In this document: positions 22,936 through 36,977 of the stretch, piece after piece | Layout: the number at the start of each line of letters is the position of its first letter | Position numbering within the stretch: position 1 is the stretch's first letter | DNA from: Agapanthus africanus | Lineage: Eukaryota > Streptophyta > Magnoliopsida > Asparagales > Amaryllidaceae | Length of the DNA stretch: 64,000 bases | Direction: 5' to 3' | Assembly (NCBI GenBank): GCA_030015575.1 | Contig: CM057342.1 | Coordinates: 617,549,348-617,613,347, forward strand | The notes under the pieces: model-generated | What the model was told of the DNA's origin: nothing | Seen by the model: the letters and a program-made list of their open reading frames with translations, nothing else | Database searches by the model: none | Program-made: the position numbers and the translations under genes

Positions 22936-24497
22936 TTGCCCTTGGGTTTCAAGATACTAAAACTTAGCGTCTTGCTTATTACAGAAAGCAAAGGATCGAT
23001 GGCTTCTACTTCTGCGAAATTCTCCAACTGCTTGGACTGCAATTGCAACCAACGCTCTGCCTCGCCAGGAGGTATAGCCTACGGACCCCAAGCTGCTTCG
23101 CTATTCACAATGCCCGTGGAACAGGTCACTCGCGCCACCACAGGATTGTTCTTTGGGACCATGCTCCCGCCGACAAGCTTCACCGCTCCAGTGCTGACAA
23201 CGGAAGCTCTCAAGAAGTCGGTCTTTGATCGTCTTACCCCTGCCGCGGCTCCTCTCAACGAATCGCCCAACGTCAACGCCTCGGTCTTCTCTAGATTGGG
23301 CCAGAAATCCTGCGAACTCATCATGGGGCCTACAATCTCAGAGAAGGCTGCTTCTAAGAAAGTGGCCGCTCCTACCCCCGAAATCGTCAAGGCGGCTTCT
23401 CCGGCCAAAAGGTCGGTCTTTACAAGATTGACGGCTTCAGCTCCCGCTCCTGCTGCCCAAAGGACATCGGTCTTTGACAGGCTAATACCAACAGCGACCC
23501 CCCACCCAGACAGGGGGCAAGACGAAACCATTCTTACCGCTGACCCTACGCCGTCCGCTCGACACGCTCGACGTCGCCATTGGCGCCGAGTAAGGAAGGC
23601 TGGGGGCAACTCCCCCTCCGGGTTGACTCCATCAGCCCCGGTGGCAGAAGTTAATGCTGCTGTTCCAACTGGGAACAGCTTCGAAATGCTAAATAAGGTG
23701 CGAAGGAATTCTCCTACTGCAGTGCTGAAGAGGTCTCCTCCCCCATTAAAAAAGGTTGTGGAAATAAAACCAGAACAGCCCCGATCTCCTCAACGGCTGT
23801 CTTCCAAAATCTATAAGGTTTGGCGGCAGGCCCGAGACTCGATCATCGATCCAAACTTCTCCCGCCAGCACAAGAAGCTGAAAATCCAACCGGAAGCTGG
23901 TCACCAGGCTAAACCCCAAAAGGCTGTCTGGACGCCCACCTCAACGGCCCCCTCGACCTCCATGGCTCATAAAAGGAGGAGGCCAGAGAAGACCCCCCAG
24001 CATGCAACGACGACTAAAAGCACTGAGCCCAGACGCCCTAAGTCTGGGGGCATGGTGGTGCACACTGTTTACATGGCCTCTGGAAAGGAGGAAAGCCGCA
24101 CTTCTATGGGCCACCGGCCGCTAACCCGATCCGTGACGAAAGCCCAGGAGCAGCAACAAAAGCTTCAGGAAATGATGAATGCTATGGCCGCACTTACCGG
24201 GCCAAAAGAAAGCCCAGAAACGTCCTCAGACGCGCGCCAGGAGGAAGAAACCGACGCTGAATTCCTTCGCCGGATACTGGAGAAAAAGGACAAAGAGGCT
24301 GCTGAACAAGCAACCAACATACAGCGTATGAGCCTTCTCTTCCAAGACATGATAGGAATGATGATCCTGCAGGACCCACCCGCCGAGGATCCCCCAATCG
24401 TTCTTGAAGACGACCGAGGAGAAACGTCAAATCCACCACCGGCCCTCTCAACGGCCAAAGAGGAGGCAATCTCTAAACCTGATTTGGTTGACTATAT
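22936..24497 (+). pseudogene. Tat gag fossil, first part (before Copia-2)
   Basis: An open frame runs from 22936 to the Copia-2 insertion point. A methionine at 22999 (MASTSAKFSNC) may be the natural start. The protein is basic and Pro/Ser/Ala-rich, with four repeats of SVF(D/S/T)RL (residues about 94, 115, 158 and 178) and an Arg/His-rich stretch. A Glu/Gln-rich helical part follows (about residues 400-480). This variable N-terminal part has no enzyme motif. The capsid-like part lies downstream of Copia-2. In such elements Gag forms the cytoplasmic particle. The gene is a fossil interrupted by Copia-2. Confidence 0.75.
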
Positions 24498-26425
24498 TGT
24501 AAGTCGATGTTCAACACCCCAATACTTGTGGGGAGGCGGAAATATGAATAACAATCAAGTTCTATGATCAAACATCGATTAACCGTATGAATCGTTTGCT
24601 AAACAAGTTTTAACAAAAGCTATAGAGTTTTAAACTACTATGCAAAGAGATTATACCAAACGGTTCTAGTCCTTCGTCTTGATATTGTCTACGGCCTCTT
24701 TGGATCTCCACGTCCTCTTCGGCTTTCTCCCGTGATAGACGATCCACCCGAGAACCCTAATCCAAGCTATAACCTCTAAACTTGAGGTTACTTAGTTTCT
24801 CTAGTTGCTAAATAGAGTAGCTAAGATGATGTAGAGATAGGTTATGAAGTAATTAGTCTTTCCTAATCCTTGTTCTCAACTCATGAGGGGTAGAATTAGG
24901 GTTTGGTGAAGGAGAGAGAACTTGAAGAGAGAGAGTGAGAAGATGATAATGATATTATTATATTGAAAAAAAGCTTCTCACTTGATATATATGAAACATA
25001 ATGAATTAAAAGAAATGAATAAAAAGAGATTATTCATCATGTTTCATTAATGCAAGTGGGTGATTCATTACATGAGTCATTAAGCATTTAATAATGCATT
25101 AATGATATGATGAATCATTCACAATGAGTCACTAATTCATTAAATGAAAATGCCACCTCTCCCTTCATGTCACATCCTTCTAGAAGCTTCTCGGAAAATT
25201 ACGAGAACGCCCCTCTCATCCGTGAAAACACGGAAAAACTTTAGACTGTATAAATCCAATAACCTGATACTAGAATCTGGCTTAAACCAAAGCCGACTAG
25301 TAAAAACTGTCCGAATGTCGTACGTGCGTTCAAACACGTATGCGTCCGAACCTTTGTCGTAAAACCATACGACCTCTATATCTTTTCGCCTGGGTTTGGG
25401 AAATCTCTGTGTGGGACTCTAAAGACTCGACTACTACGCTGGCAGTGGGTTTAACCACAGACCGCAAGCGGCACTAGCTGTACGTAACGGTCCCCAGGTA
25501 GTTGTCGATAAGAAAGCTGATGAGGTAACCCATCTGAAATCCTACTGAGCCTGTCTGTGACAATATCCGCGCAGTCCGGTCTGTTCGTCTGAGAGTATCA
25601 CATGTACGGTCTAGGGAGGTGGTGGACGTCAGACCCCTAATAACCGTACAAGTCGTGTCGGTATGGCTCTATTACCATCCGAGAATCTACTGATCAACCT
25701 ATCAGCAATTCTCAATCAGCCCTGGCCAGAGACTTATGGTAATGACCAACCGATCACCGTGCGATATCAACTCCCTATACCGGGAGAGACGAATCCCTAA
25801 CAGTCACTCACTGCCTCTACGTGGCTCGGGACTGTGCCCAACTGAAACCTGTTTGCACGACTCCTTTGAGCCGTGGTAGGGTAACAATCAAAGCACAGTG
25901 GGAACTCACACGAGACAAATGATGACCTTAAGTCAACGGACTATCTGCACACATGTCACCTGAGAACTGCTATCTGACGTTAGGTATAATACCATCCAGT
26001 CAGTTCTCGGCGAGTCCTGTCCGGTGTACTCACACCCAGTGAGCATCTGTATACAATCTTAGGTGAACACCACCAATGGTTGCGGGACCAATCCATTGCC
26101 CCTCGTCAGGGTCTAGATATGTATACACTAGTCTACTCCGGAGTATCGATGCCCAATCTCGATACTCCTGCGACCAGGGACATCTAAGGGTGTGCCTATT
26201 GACTATCCAGCTCCCACTAGTATGACTGCCATCACAACGCCGGTAGTCAGACAAACACCCTATGGGCTTTATCAACATATATATATAAATACCAAGTAAA
26301 ATATATTATACGTTAAGACAAAGTCAATCCAAATAGCGTACTATCATATCAAGCAAGACTGTCATGTACATACATATCCCAAGCATCCTATACAATGTAG
26401 GCCTCTAGGGCATATATATCCAACA
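24498..26425 (-). repeat. Copia-2 3' LTR
   Basis: 1,928 bp, TGTAAGTCG...ATCCAACA. Near-identical to 44822-46752. Several blocks in the distal half are shared with the Copia-1 and Copia-3 LTRs. The proximal part (24600-25140) is AT-rich. Open frames inside it are duplicated in both LTRs and are not genes. Confidence 0.92.
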
Positions 26426-26441
26426 ATCTCCCACTTGCACT
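26426..26441 (-). promoter_or_regulatory. Copia-2 polypurine tract
   Basis: AGTGCAAGTGGGAGAT on the minus strand, directly preceding the 3' LTR, identical to those of Copia-1 and Copia-3. Confidence 0.85.
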
Positions 26442-26477
26442 AAGGCCTATAATTGGCGCAATGAGTACCCACTGTCT

Positions 26478-28851
26478 CTACCAGATCCAATTGCTTGCGT
26501 ACCGCATGCCCAACATCTCAAAAAGCCTCTCGAACTGTACTTGAGGAATGGCCTTGGTGAATGGATCTGCCGTGTTGTCTTTTGTGTCTACTCTCCGTAT
26601 CTCGATCTCCCGACGATCCACGATCTCCCTGATCAGGTGAAACCGCCTTAAGATATGCCTGGATTTCTGATGGGACCTTGGTTCCTTCGCTAAAGCTACA
26701 GCGCCATTGTTATCGCAATACAAAGGTATTGGATTGGCAATGGACGGAACCACCTGAAGTTCAGAAATGAACTTCCTTATCCAGACAGCCTCTTTTGCGG
26801 CTTCACTAGCAGCTATATACTCAGCCTCCATAGTTGAGTCTGTGACGGTATCTTGTTTGGAACTCTTCCAACTTACCGCCCCTCCATTGAGGGTAAACAC
26901 AAAACCCGAAATAGATTTAGAATCATCCTTGTCACTTTGGAAGCCGGAGTCGGTAAAAGCCTCTACCTGGAGGTCCTTATTGCCGTAAATCAAGAACATC
27001 TCCTTAGTCCTTCTCAGGTACTTGAGAATGTTCTTTACCGCTATCCAATGTTTCTCACCTGGATCCGATTGATACCTGCTTACCATACTAAGTGCGTAAA
27101 CTACATCTGGTCTGGTACATAATATCGCATACATTATTGATCCTACCGCCGAAGCGTAGGGTATAATGCCCATGCGAGCCCTCTCTTCATCAGTCTTTGG
27201 AGACATCTCTTTGGAGAGGGTGATTCCGTGACAAGCGGGCATATTGCCGCGCTTGGAATCTTCCATACTAAATCTCTTTAGTATAGTGTCTATATACCTG
27301 GACTGTGAAAGTCCCAATATTCTATTAGATCTATCTCGATAGATCTTAATGCCCAGAATGTATGATGCATCTCCCAAGTCTTTCATAGAGAATTTCTGTG
27401 ACAAGAAGAGCTTTACTGATTGTAGTATAGGGATATCATTCCCTATCAGTAGTATGTCGTCGACGTATAAAACGAGGAAGACTACTGCTCCTTCTACAAT
27501 CTTCCTATAAATACATGGTTCATCTATATTTTTGATAAAGTCAAATTCCTTGACTGTTTCATCAAAACAGATGTTCCAACTCCGCGATGCTTGCTTTAAC
27601 CCATAAATGGATTTAAGCAATTTGCACACTCTTCCGCTGCTCCCACTGTCTAAGAAACCTTCTGGTTGATCCATGTAAACACTCTCTTCTAGATGTCCAT
27701 TTAGAAAAGCTGTTTTTACATCCATTTGCCAGATTTCATAGTCATGGAAGGCAGCAATGGCAAGCATGATCCGAATGGATTTAAGCATAGCTACTGGCGA
27801 AAAAGTTTCATCATAGTCCAATCCTGGTCTTTGACGAAAACCTTTTGCTACTAGTCTAGCTTTGTAGGTTTCCACTTGTCCAAATGCACCAATCTTCTTT
27901 TTGAAGATCCATTTGCACCCAACTGGTTTTACCCCAGGAGGAGCAACTTCTAAAGTCCATACTTTATTGGTATACATGGATTCCATTTCGGATCTCATTG
28001 CATCCAGCCACTTTACTGAGTCGCTACTTGTGATAGCCTGCTGAAAACTAGTAGGCTCATCATCATCGATGATGCAATCCTCTCGATCCCCATCAAGAAG
28101 AAAACCATAGTATCTTTCAGGAGGATGAGAAAACCTACTAGATCTGCGGAGTGGCGTTGGTTCGTCATGTTCTATTGAAATCTGAGATTCTTCTAAGTCC
28201 TCGGTTGCAGTTTGAGGTTCTGGAATTTCTTCCAGTTCTACCGCGCTCCCACTAATTTCTTTTGCAAGAAATTCGCTTTCTAAGAAGACAATGTGACGAG
28301 CGACAAACACCTTTTGTTCTTCAGTGTGGTAGACCATGTACCCCCTTGAATGCTTGGGGTATCCTACAAACTTGCATAAAACCGATCGTGCTTCGAGCTT
28401 GTCTGGATTATGCTTTTTAACATATACCGGACACCCCCATATCTTGATATACTTGAGATATGGTCTCTTCCCACACCATATTTCATATGGAGTGGTAGGT
28501 ACAGACTTAGTTGGAACTCTATTTAATAGATATGCGGCTGATTCTAGAGCAAATCCCCAGAAGGAAAGTGGCAACTCAGCACTACTCATCATTGATCGCA
28601 CCATATCTAATAGCGTGCGATTCCTTCTTTCTGATATACCATTATGCTGAGGTGTATAAGGTGGAGTAAGCTGAGAGAGTATTCCATTTGCTTTCAAGTA
28701 TTCAAGGAAACTGGTACTTAAGTATTCTCCACCTCGATCAGATCGAAGTATCTTGATGCTTTTACCAGTTTGTTTCTCTACTTCATTTTTATACTCCTTA
28801 AACTTCTCAAAAGCCTCGGATTTATGCTTTATTAAGAACACATGTCCATAC
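26478..28851 (-). pseudogene. Copia-2 pol fossil, second part (integrase remainder, RT, RNase H)
   Basis: The frame continues from the insertion of the solo LTR. Integrase core segments SDRGGEY (about 28745) and NGISERRNR (about 28640) and the GCPVYVKK..KFVGYPKHSRG segment (about 28430-28340) are followed by a variable Glu-rich linker. RT has KWIFKKK (about 27900), WQMDVKTAFLNG (about 27735) and the catalytic YVDDILL (about 27450-27470). RNase H has DSTMEAEYIAASEAAKEA (about 26800-26850) and LYCDNNGAVALAKEPRSHQKSRH. It ends 52 bases from the 3' LTR. The protein would have copied element RNA in cytoplasmic particles. The block is open over about 790 codons, consistent with a young element, but the gene is cut by the insertion. 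Confidence 0.9.
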
Positions 28852-29053
28852 TGTTGCGCCACGGCAGCGCCCCGGCCTCGTACTCTAGGCCAAGATGCGG
28901 AATCAAAAATTTTTCCTTACTCGGAAACCGGCGCTACCGCGGACAATGAAAACCCGGATCGTTAACCATTAACCTATACTAGCTATCAAGAGATAGGGTG
29001 AGAAGTATACCGAGTGATCCGAGTCCTCCGGTCTTCTCGTCATCGTCCCGATC

Positions 29054-31291
29054 TGTAAGTGCACGGCGGCGCCCCGGCCGTCAATCCGACGGCCAAACGC
29101 GGAAACGGTGATAAACTTTAAATTTTGCGGACTTAGCAAACCGGCACCACCGCGCACTAAACTCCGGATCGTGCCATTAAACTAGTCTAAGCTAACAAGA
29201 GGAGGGGTTAGAGATATACCGACTGATCCGAGTCCTCCGGTCTTCATCTCCACTCCGATCTCCTCGCGGGAACCCCGGTCGTCGCCTCCTCGCCGGAAGG
29301 GCACCACATCGCCTGTAGCTTTTACGGGCTCCCACCTCAATACTGAGGCAACTCGGGCACGAAGTAGGCTACCCGACGCGTCCAAGATATGCTGTAGGAA
29401 GTGTAGTGTAGAATGCATGTCTCACTTTGGGGTATTGGTTGCCTTTTGAAGATGGAGGAATCAAGGTAAGAAAAATGGTGCTTGCATTTTTTCTAAGCAT
29501 GAAAAGAGATCAAGAATGAAACACTCTAAAAGATGAAGCTCTCTCCTTCTTCTTTTCTTCTTCTCACTTTTCTTATGAAAACCCACTCACTTAGAAAAAT
29601 TATGGTGGAAGAATAAATGGAATCAACCATGATCAAAACCAAGAAGGAGAGTGAGTGTAGTAAAAGTAGAAAGGTGACCATAAACAAAACATCATGATCA
29701 CAAACTTACATCAACCTCAAATCCATTTCAAATCTAATCCAATCTCATAAATACATGAAAAGCAAAGATGCTTATCATATCAAACCTTATGCAAATAAGT
29801 CCTCCACAAAGTGTTATTTGCAAACTTGCAAATAACACCCTCCATCGGAAAAGTCCGGCCGGGAAAGAACAAAGAAAAACCGGCCGGAACGGAATGCAAA
29901 CTGGCAACTCCAGAAAACTGGTCCCGTAATAAATTACAGGAAAACCCCGATACTGTGCATACACACCCGCATCTGTATTCCGACCGAAATACAAATGCAA
30001 AGAGACAAAACTACACTGTACTATACTAGGATCCGGCTTAAACCAAAGCCGGCTAGTAATATCCGTTCGATCCTGATCCGTGCAATACCGCACGTATCTG
30101 ATCGAACCCTGCCATATACCTATACGGCTACTAGTACAAACCGTCCGATCCTGATCCGTGCAATACCGCACGTATCTGATCGGACCCTGCCATATCTCCA
30201 TACGGCCTCTACAGCGTTTCGCCTGAAAGCTGAGTAACTGAAAGTGTGGTGGACTCTAAAAACTCGTCAATACAATGGCTGTGGATTTAACCACTAGCAC
30301 GTCAGAGGTATAAGCCAATACGTAACGGGCCACCAGCTATTGACTAAAAGGGACGTCGATGAGTGAACTCATCCTGACACCCTACTGAGCCTGTCAGTGA
30401 CAATATCCGTACAGTCCGGTCCGTTCGTCTATGAGCATCGCATGTCGGGCCTAGGGGGTTGGTAAAAGTCAGACCCCCAAAAGCGGTACAAGTCGTGTCG
30501 GAGTGTAGCCCAGAACACCCTGAGATACTACTGGAATACCTACCAGTAAATCTCCTGTCTTGGCCAAGGTCTTTGTGTAATGGCTCTCCTAGACACAGCG
30601 CGACCTCACCCCCAATACCGGGAGAGACGAACCCCTGAAGATCCGCTCACTGCCTCCATGTGGCTCGGGACTGTACCCAACTAAAACCTGTTTGTACGAC
30701 TCCTTTGAGCCGTGGTAGGGTAGTAATCAAAGTACAGTGGGAACTCACACGAGACAAATGACGATCCCCAGGTCGATGAATTAACCTGTACACATGTCAC
30801 CTGGGAACTGCTATCTGACGTCAGGTATAAGACCAACTAGCATGTTCCCGGCGAGTCCTGTCCGGTGTACTCATAACCCAATGAGCACCTGTATACATCT
30901 TAGGTGAACCAACTGACACCAGTGGCTTGTGAGACCGGCCACTGCCCCTCGTCGGGGTCTCGACTGTATACACTAGTCTACTCTGGAGTATCGATGCCCT
31001 GTCTCGAAACTCCTACAACTAGGGACCTTTTAAGGATGTGCTTATAGACTCCAGCTCTCACTTATATGATCGCCCTCATACTACTGGCAGTCAAGCAAGA
31101 ATCCTAGGGGCTCTATCAACGTGCAATAGCGACATGTCATGTCACCTAAAGCAGTACACGATGATAAAGGTAAACCAGATAGCAAACTATCATCTCGAGT
31201 AAGACTGTTCTACCGGGATAAGTCCTTCCTCAATCATTGCAATCACGTGCCTGTGATCCAATAATTGACTCTGAGGGCACTATCTCCAACA
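29054..31291 (-). repeat. Copia-3 3' LTR
   Basis: TGTAAGTGCACGG...ATCTCCAACA, 2,238 bp, near-identical to the right-hand copy. It includes a short inverted repeat 'ctggcttaaaccaaagccgg'-type block (30033-30053) and a tandem pair of 'gatcctgatccgtgcaatac' units (30070-30185), both also seen in the solo LTR. Confidence 0.92.
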
Positions 31292-31307
31292 ATCTCCCAC
31301 TTGCACT
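31292..31307 (-). promoter_or_regulatory. Copia-3 polypurine tract
   Basis: AGTGCAAGTGGGAGAT on the minus strand next to the 3' LTR. It is intact despite the decay of the coding region. Confidence 0.85.
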
Positions 31308-34300
31308 CAAGGCTAATTATTGCGATGTCGCATACTCACAGCCTGTGTGATACCGAACACCCAACTCCCCAACTAGTCAGTCTCACAAAATCCGTTTGCG
31401 AAACTATTGCGTTCGAGGAATAGCCTCAGTGAGTGGATCCGCCTAGAAGTTTCTTTCTATGTCTCTCTATATCTCAAGTTCGCGGAGAAAGCCATCTCCC
31501 GAAATGAGCAATACCTGTCTTAGAATGTCTGGATGTCTGATGGGACCGAGCTCATAAATGAACTCCAAATCCAAACTTCTTAGACTGTATCGTCAACTGA
31601 ACTTAATCAGTATCCTGCGCCATGCCACCCTCAGTATTGCCTTGGACCACCTGTCCAAAATACTGCCCCTCGTCAGAAGGAAAAACTATAACTCTGACAA
31701 CCTCCTTGTCGTCCATGTCACCTTGGAAGCCTGGAATGATAACTGTCTCTCGAATGAGGCTGTCGTTATCATATCCCTAGAACATCCACTTATGTTCTAA
31801 AACTGCTTCCGACTGTTTCTCCAGGATTGGATCAATATCAACTTGTTGCATCTAGTGCAAGAACAACATCTGGTGTAGTACTTGACATCTCATGATTGAC
31901 TCAATTGCCTGAGCGAGTGATCTGCCAATCATGCACATCCCTCTCTACTTTAGTCTATAAGACACCTTTAGAGAGGGTGACTCCATCACCTTCAGGTACA
32001 CTACCGTGCCAGGAGTCGTCCATTCTAAATACTCTTAGAATGCTGTCTAAGTACCCTGATTGGGAAACCACCCAAATCTAGATCTAAAACCATAGATCTA
32101 GTAACCAGTATGTCTGATATAATGTCCAAGTTCCATGTGGAGAAACCACTGTGTGACGACCAAAGTATAACCGATCGTAGTATAGGAATATCACTTCCTA
32201 CTACCTTCTCAACAGATCCATCCCCTGTTCTGATGACGTCAAACCTATGACTGTCACATCAGAAATGGATGATCTATCTCCGCTACATCTGCTTTAGTCT
32301 ATAAATAGACATAAGCCTGATGTCCACCAATGCTTCCGCTGCTCCCACTGACTACGACAACCCTCTGGCAGAGTCATACAGACGTGCACTTCTAAAGCTA
32401 GTTTAGAACGACGCCATACTCATCCTCCTGCCGGGTCTCGCAGCCTGGAACAACAACAATGGCAAGTGTGGGTAAACAAGAACTTCCCTGTCACCGTCCT
32501 TGAGGCTACCGAAGTACCTCTCGGGTGCCTGAAGTTACCCACCTTATCTGCGGAGTGGCCAATGGAATGTCAAATCAGATTGAATCTTTAGGTTCCTTAT
32601 CAAATCTTCAGTAATCGTTTGCGGTTCTGGAATCACTTCCAGTTCTACCATACTCCCACTACTGTTTTTGAAAAAACCATTTTTAATAAAACTGTGGCGA
32701 GTCCAGAACAATATTTCTATTGATCTGCCAGATGGTAGAAAATCAACCCTCGTCATAGCCTGGGTCAACCCACAAACAGCCATTACAGAAACGTTCCTAG
32801 AGATGTCCAGTGTCTGGTTTTAATCATAAGCCGGACAACTCCCCGTATCTTAACAATGTCAAGATATGAACTGTACTATATCCAATATAGAACCAGAGGC
32901 ACTGATTTAATTTGAACCAGATTCAAATCATGCAGCTGTCTCCAGTGCATGTCAACTAAATGGAGGGAGGCCGATCAGCGTTACTCAACTTAGGAATACT
33001 TCCAATTATGAGTAACCTGAAAGAGAAGCTATTTCTCTTTATCATTACTATCAACTGAATACCATACACAAGTATCTATATCTTCGATCACTTTGAAGAA
33101 TCCCGATACTTGCTACACCTGGTTCTCTACTCTATTCAAATACCTATAACTCCTCAAAACTTAGACCCTGTGTTTCTACGAAACACATGTCTAAGAACTA
33201 GAGAAGTTAAAAGTAAACAGAATATAGTATGAGGACCAACCCCTCTGTCCTAATGGACACTGGACAACATACAATACTCTGTATAAGTCCACTGAGTCTG
33301 ACAACTCTTTCACTGTGTGTCGTAGGTTGAAAACTGTACTTATGGTTAAGAAGAATTACACCGCTGTTTAATGCTCCTTACCTAACCATCCACTGATATA
33401 GGTAAATGTCATCGACATAATATCAAAAGGTATATCTCACTCTATGAAAATAGACGTACAGATATATCAATTTGAAATTGGTGCATAAAAGCGGATATTC
33501 AAAACCAAATATTTGCCGACCGGCAAACAGCCCAGGTGATCTCCTCAAATATCACCGATTACAACGAATCCCGATATAATGAGGATGATCACCCAATTCC
33601 CAATAACTTACTCCCACTCATCATCTGTAAAACCATACAGATGTGAGAATCATACCTGGTAAATACATACCCTGGAGTAAGTATCTAATCGGGAAATCAG
33701 TTTTCTTTTAACAGTACACAGTGAAACTGAAACATTGAAATGTTTCGATGGGGTATCCTGGTATTCCTAGTAATGCCTCTTCCATTATCCAGATTCACAA
33801 CTATAACCGTATAATTCTTTGCCACCTTTCCAAATCCCTTTATATGTCTTTAGTCATTACCTTCTGCACACCCCTTAGGCCAAATGGTTTTCTTCCTTCC
33901 CTACCGTTCGGCACCAGCCTATGGTTTGGAAGAAGACTATCTAATAAGCATAATGGGTGTACTGTCCTAATCCTAGGAGCACTCGCAATGCGAGAGAAGG
34001 TGAAGATAAAAGACAACCGAATAAACCTTATTCCTATTTCTCCTGAACCAGAATCCATCCCCGAACTGGAACAAGTTCCTTTCGAGTTCGTATATAACCA
34101 TACGATGGAGTATCTAATAAACTGTGGATCTTCATAGTGATACGGAGTGTCCTGGAGAAATACAAAGGTGATTTAGGATTGGCGAAGAAATACTTGGTTT
34201 GGTCGTGAATAACAGTCGCAATTTACTTTGCCCTCTTACTAATCCCTTGCTTTGTCTTAATCTTAATACCTTCTGCACACCGTTTAGGCTAATTGGTTTT

Positions 34301-34640
34301 CTTCATTCCCTACCGGTCGGTACCAGCCTAAGGTTTGGAAGAAGACTATCCAATCTGCATAATAGGTGTACTATCCCCTAAACCAAGGAGTACTCACAAC
34401 CAGAGAGAAGGTAAAAGGAAAAGACAACTGAATAATCCTATCCGCTTTCTCCAGAACCGGAAACCATCCTCGAATTCCTTCGAGTTCGTATCTAACCATA
34501 CGATGGTTTTGTCCAATGGAAGTGGACGTTCGTAGTAATACGGGGTGTCCCGGAGAAAAGGGTAAAAGTAGGAGTGGCAATGAGGTCTGCAACTCTGACA
34601 ATCCAAAAGCCTGTGTTAAGAAGGTTCGGTCAACTTGGTC
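31308..34640 (-). pseudogene. Copia-3 decayed gag/pol remnants
   Basis: No long open frame exists. Patches align in order with the Copia-1 and Copia-2 pol regions, for example 'gtgagtggatccgcc' (31430; compare 12020), 'ctgatgggacc' (31548; compare 12135), 'ggaatatcacttcct' (32186; RT region) and 'cttccagttctacc' (32636; integrase-RT linker). At 33750-34560 a pair of similar segments ('ccttctgcacacc..taggc..ggttttctt') forms an internal duplication that I cannot assign. The family is recognisable, but the region is heavily broken. Confidence 0.65.
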
Positions 34641-36964
34641 ACTGAGTCAAAGTCTAGGGTCGGGTCAATGGTCGCTGCCAAAGAGAGAGAGAAAAGAAAC
34701 ACTCAGCGTGCACTCTAACCAAGATCAGAATGGTTACCAATTTATCTAATCTGGAAACCTCCCACTGTACCTCAAATTCTCCTCCAAACCTGAAAGAAGA
34801 ATTAGTCGGGGTCACCCGAGGAGTAAACCAACTCATCAGTGGGAATCGGGATCCAACTCTCATCGCATGATAACGTGACGGAATCCGCTCACGGTATCAC
34901 ACTCCAGAAGGTATGCGCATATCTGGCAAGTTTCAGTTCTTTTGAAACTCCCGATGTGATTTCTGCCCCATGCTCTTATGACCTTGACGAAGGTCAACAA
35001 ATCATAAGTCACATGTCAAGTTCCACCCGTCATTGTCCAGGTTAATTTGAACCCACCCGTACAAGCCCTTGACGAAGGTCAACCAGGCTATACGACTGTC
35101 CCAAACCAACACATCTATCTATGCAGCAGAAAGGCAACAAGCAGCTACCATACACTATGCCTTGACGAAGGTCAACAAACATAGCATGAATACTACGTGC
35201 TACCCGTCTGAAACGAAGGAGGGCTACGAATGGTTTCTGGCGAAAACCTTTAACGTAATGAACTTGATATCGTTGAAGGAACGGATAGCTTTTTAGAAAA
35301 TATAGTGACGAAAACCTTTACTAAAGAGGTCACTCCCGGTGAAGGGATCTCGGCTCTTTCCCCGTAGAATGGGGTGCTGGATATTCATGACCGAATATCA
35401 CTGTGCAAAGCAAAAGTAATCGGCTATAGTGAAGTTAATGCCCTGACGCAAACTTCTGTCCAAGGGGTCACTCCCGGTGAAGGGATCTCGGCCCTTGCCT
35501 CGTCGACTGAGGAGCAGGATATTCCAAATGAATACCACGATGCAAAACAAAAGTGAACGTCCTTGCAATAACAGCTTTTTGAAAAGTGTTCCAACAACAT
35601 CAGATTAGGTTTGTTTAACTTGCATTGATCCGAATCAACGCAGTCCCATCAATTGATCACACCACAAAGAACGAAAATATACTGACGTACGTATATGCCA
35701 TCTGCATTCGCCACTGGGTCCCGTCATCACCCGTTAGGTTAGCTAACTAACGGCAGAGCGGGGACTGGACTAGCGCGGATGTAAAACATATACAACATCT
35801 ACTAATATATACCAATATATTATATTTCGCTCAAGGCGTGAAAAGAAATGCAACATCACAGAAATGTACAGCATCACAGAACAATACAGATATCTGGGAT
35901 CCTCGGGTTTCACAGAGCCACTACTGAAACCCGACGTTCCCCTGGTCGTGTGGATAGCCTGTGCAATGAAAACCTAGACCCCTACGGGCGCGGCAAGTCA
36001 CCCGCCAAAACCTGAAGCGAGGCAGCCCCCTTCAGCTCCGTGAATGGACCACCCAGCACTCCACGGAATCCGGCAACTTGGGCACCCCTCCTGGGTCAAC
36101 CTGTACCCCCTACGAGTGCGGCGAATAGCCTGCCAATCCCAGAGTGAAGCCCCCTCCGTCTCAATGCCATGAGATGCGGGCTTGTTGCCCTCTAGAACCC
36201 GGCCATCCGTGCACCCCACCATGGGGTAATCCTAGTACAGAATGTAAAATATACATACACCGGGTACATCGACCGCAACCAGGTCGTGCCCCAAAAGAAT
36301 AATACAAACAGGCAGTGACGGCAGTCCACATGTCGGACGCTCGCTCCGCAATATCAAATGTACATAATACAACAGCACTGTACTAGCATTGCATCCAGGC
36401 TATCCCCCACGACCGATCCGCAACATCACAGCATAAACATAGAACATCAACGTGAAAGTCACGTTCGCAAATCCGTCTAACCGGGCTATAGCAGTTAGAC
36501 GGGATTTACCGATCGAGTGACATTCACGGTCGCAGATATAATGTAAATACTGTGAAAAATGTGTTTAAAATTTTCCGATTGATCAAACAATTAACAAGTG
36601 GGCCCCAAAGAAAACTGTAGCACTCACAGAAAAAATTGGCCCAACTTTAACCTTCCAGAAAGCACATTTTCAACTCAGGAACATTCTGCAAAGTTTTCGG
36701 GGCATGAACAGTAAACATTGCGGCGGAAGCGCGGTCGAAGTAGGGGTTTGGCCGCTCTTCCGCGGTGGAATGGTGGGTTCATGGTACCAAATTTTTACAG
36801 TATGCTTATAATTCCCTGCACATCAGTCTGAGACAACCTGAAAAATTTTTGGACTCAAAAAAAATTCGACAGAAACTGATGTGCTTGAAATACGCGTTTT
36901 CGGGATTTTGTTCGATCGGAAACGTAAAACACATTAAACAAAGCTAGACGAAGTTAATGGCGAG
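34641..36964 (-). other. Copia-3 leader region
   Basis: It is aligned with the Copia-1 and Copia-2 leaders. It keeps four stem-loops (34929-34949, 34975-35008, 35059-35093, 35155-35184), a tandem pair (about 35320-35410 and 35460-35555) and the CCGTTAG..CTAACGG hairpin (35731-35753). The contrast with the decayed coding part is marked. Confidence 0.6.
34929..35184 (-). ncRNA. Copia-3 leader hairpin cluster
   Basis: Stem-loops with arms AGTTTC/GAAACT, CTTATGA/TCATAAG, GTA..AGCC/GGCT..TAC and CTATG/CATAG. The last three enclose the inner hairpin TTGAC-GAAG-GTCAA. They are collinear with those of Copia-1 and Copia-2. Confidence 0.6.
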
Positions 36965-36976
36965 GCTCTGATACCA
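36965..36976 (-). promoter_or_regulatory. Copia-3 primer binding site
   Basis: TGGTATCAGAGC on the minus strand, one base inside the 5' LTR. It is the initiator Met tRNA type. Confidence 0.9.
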
Positions 36977-36977
36977 C

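Noticed and set aside
29734-30201. 155-residue minus-strand open frame, repeated at 37658-38125
   Set aside because: Both copies lie inside the near-identical Copia-3 LTRs and carry no domain. The repetition reflects the LTR pair, not a gene family.
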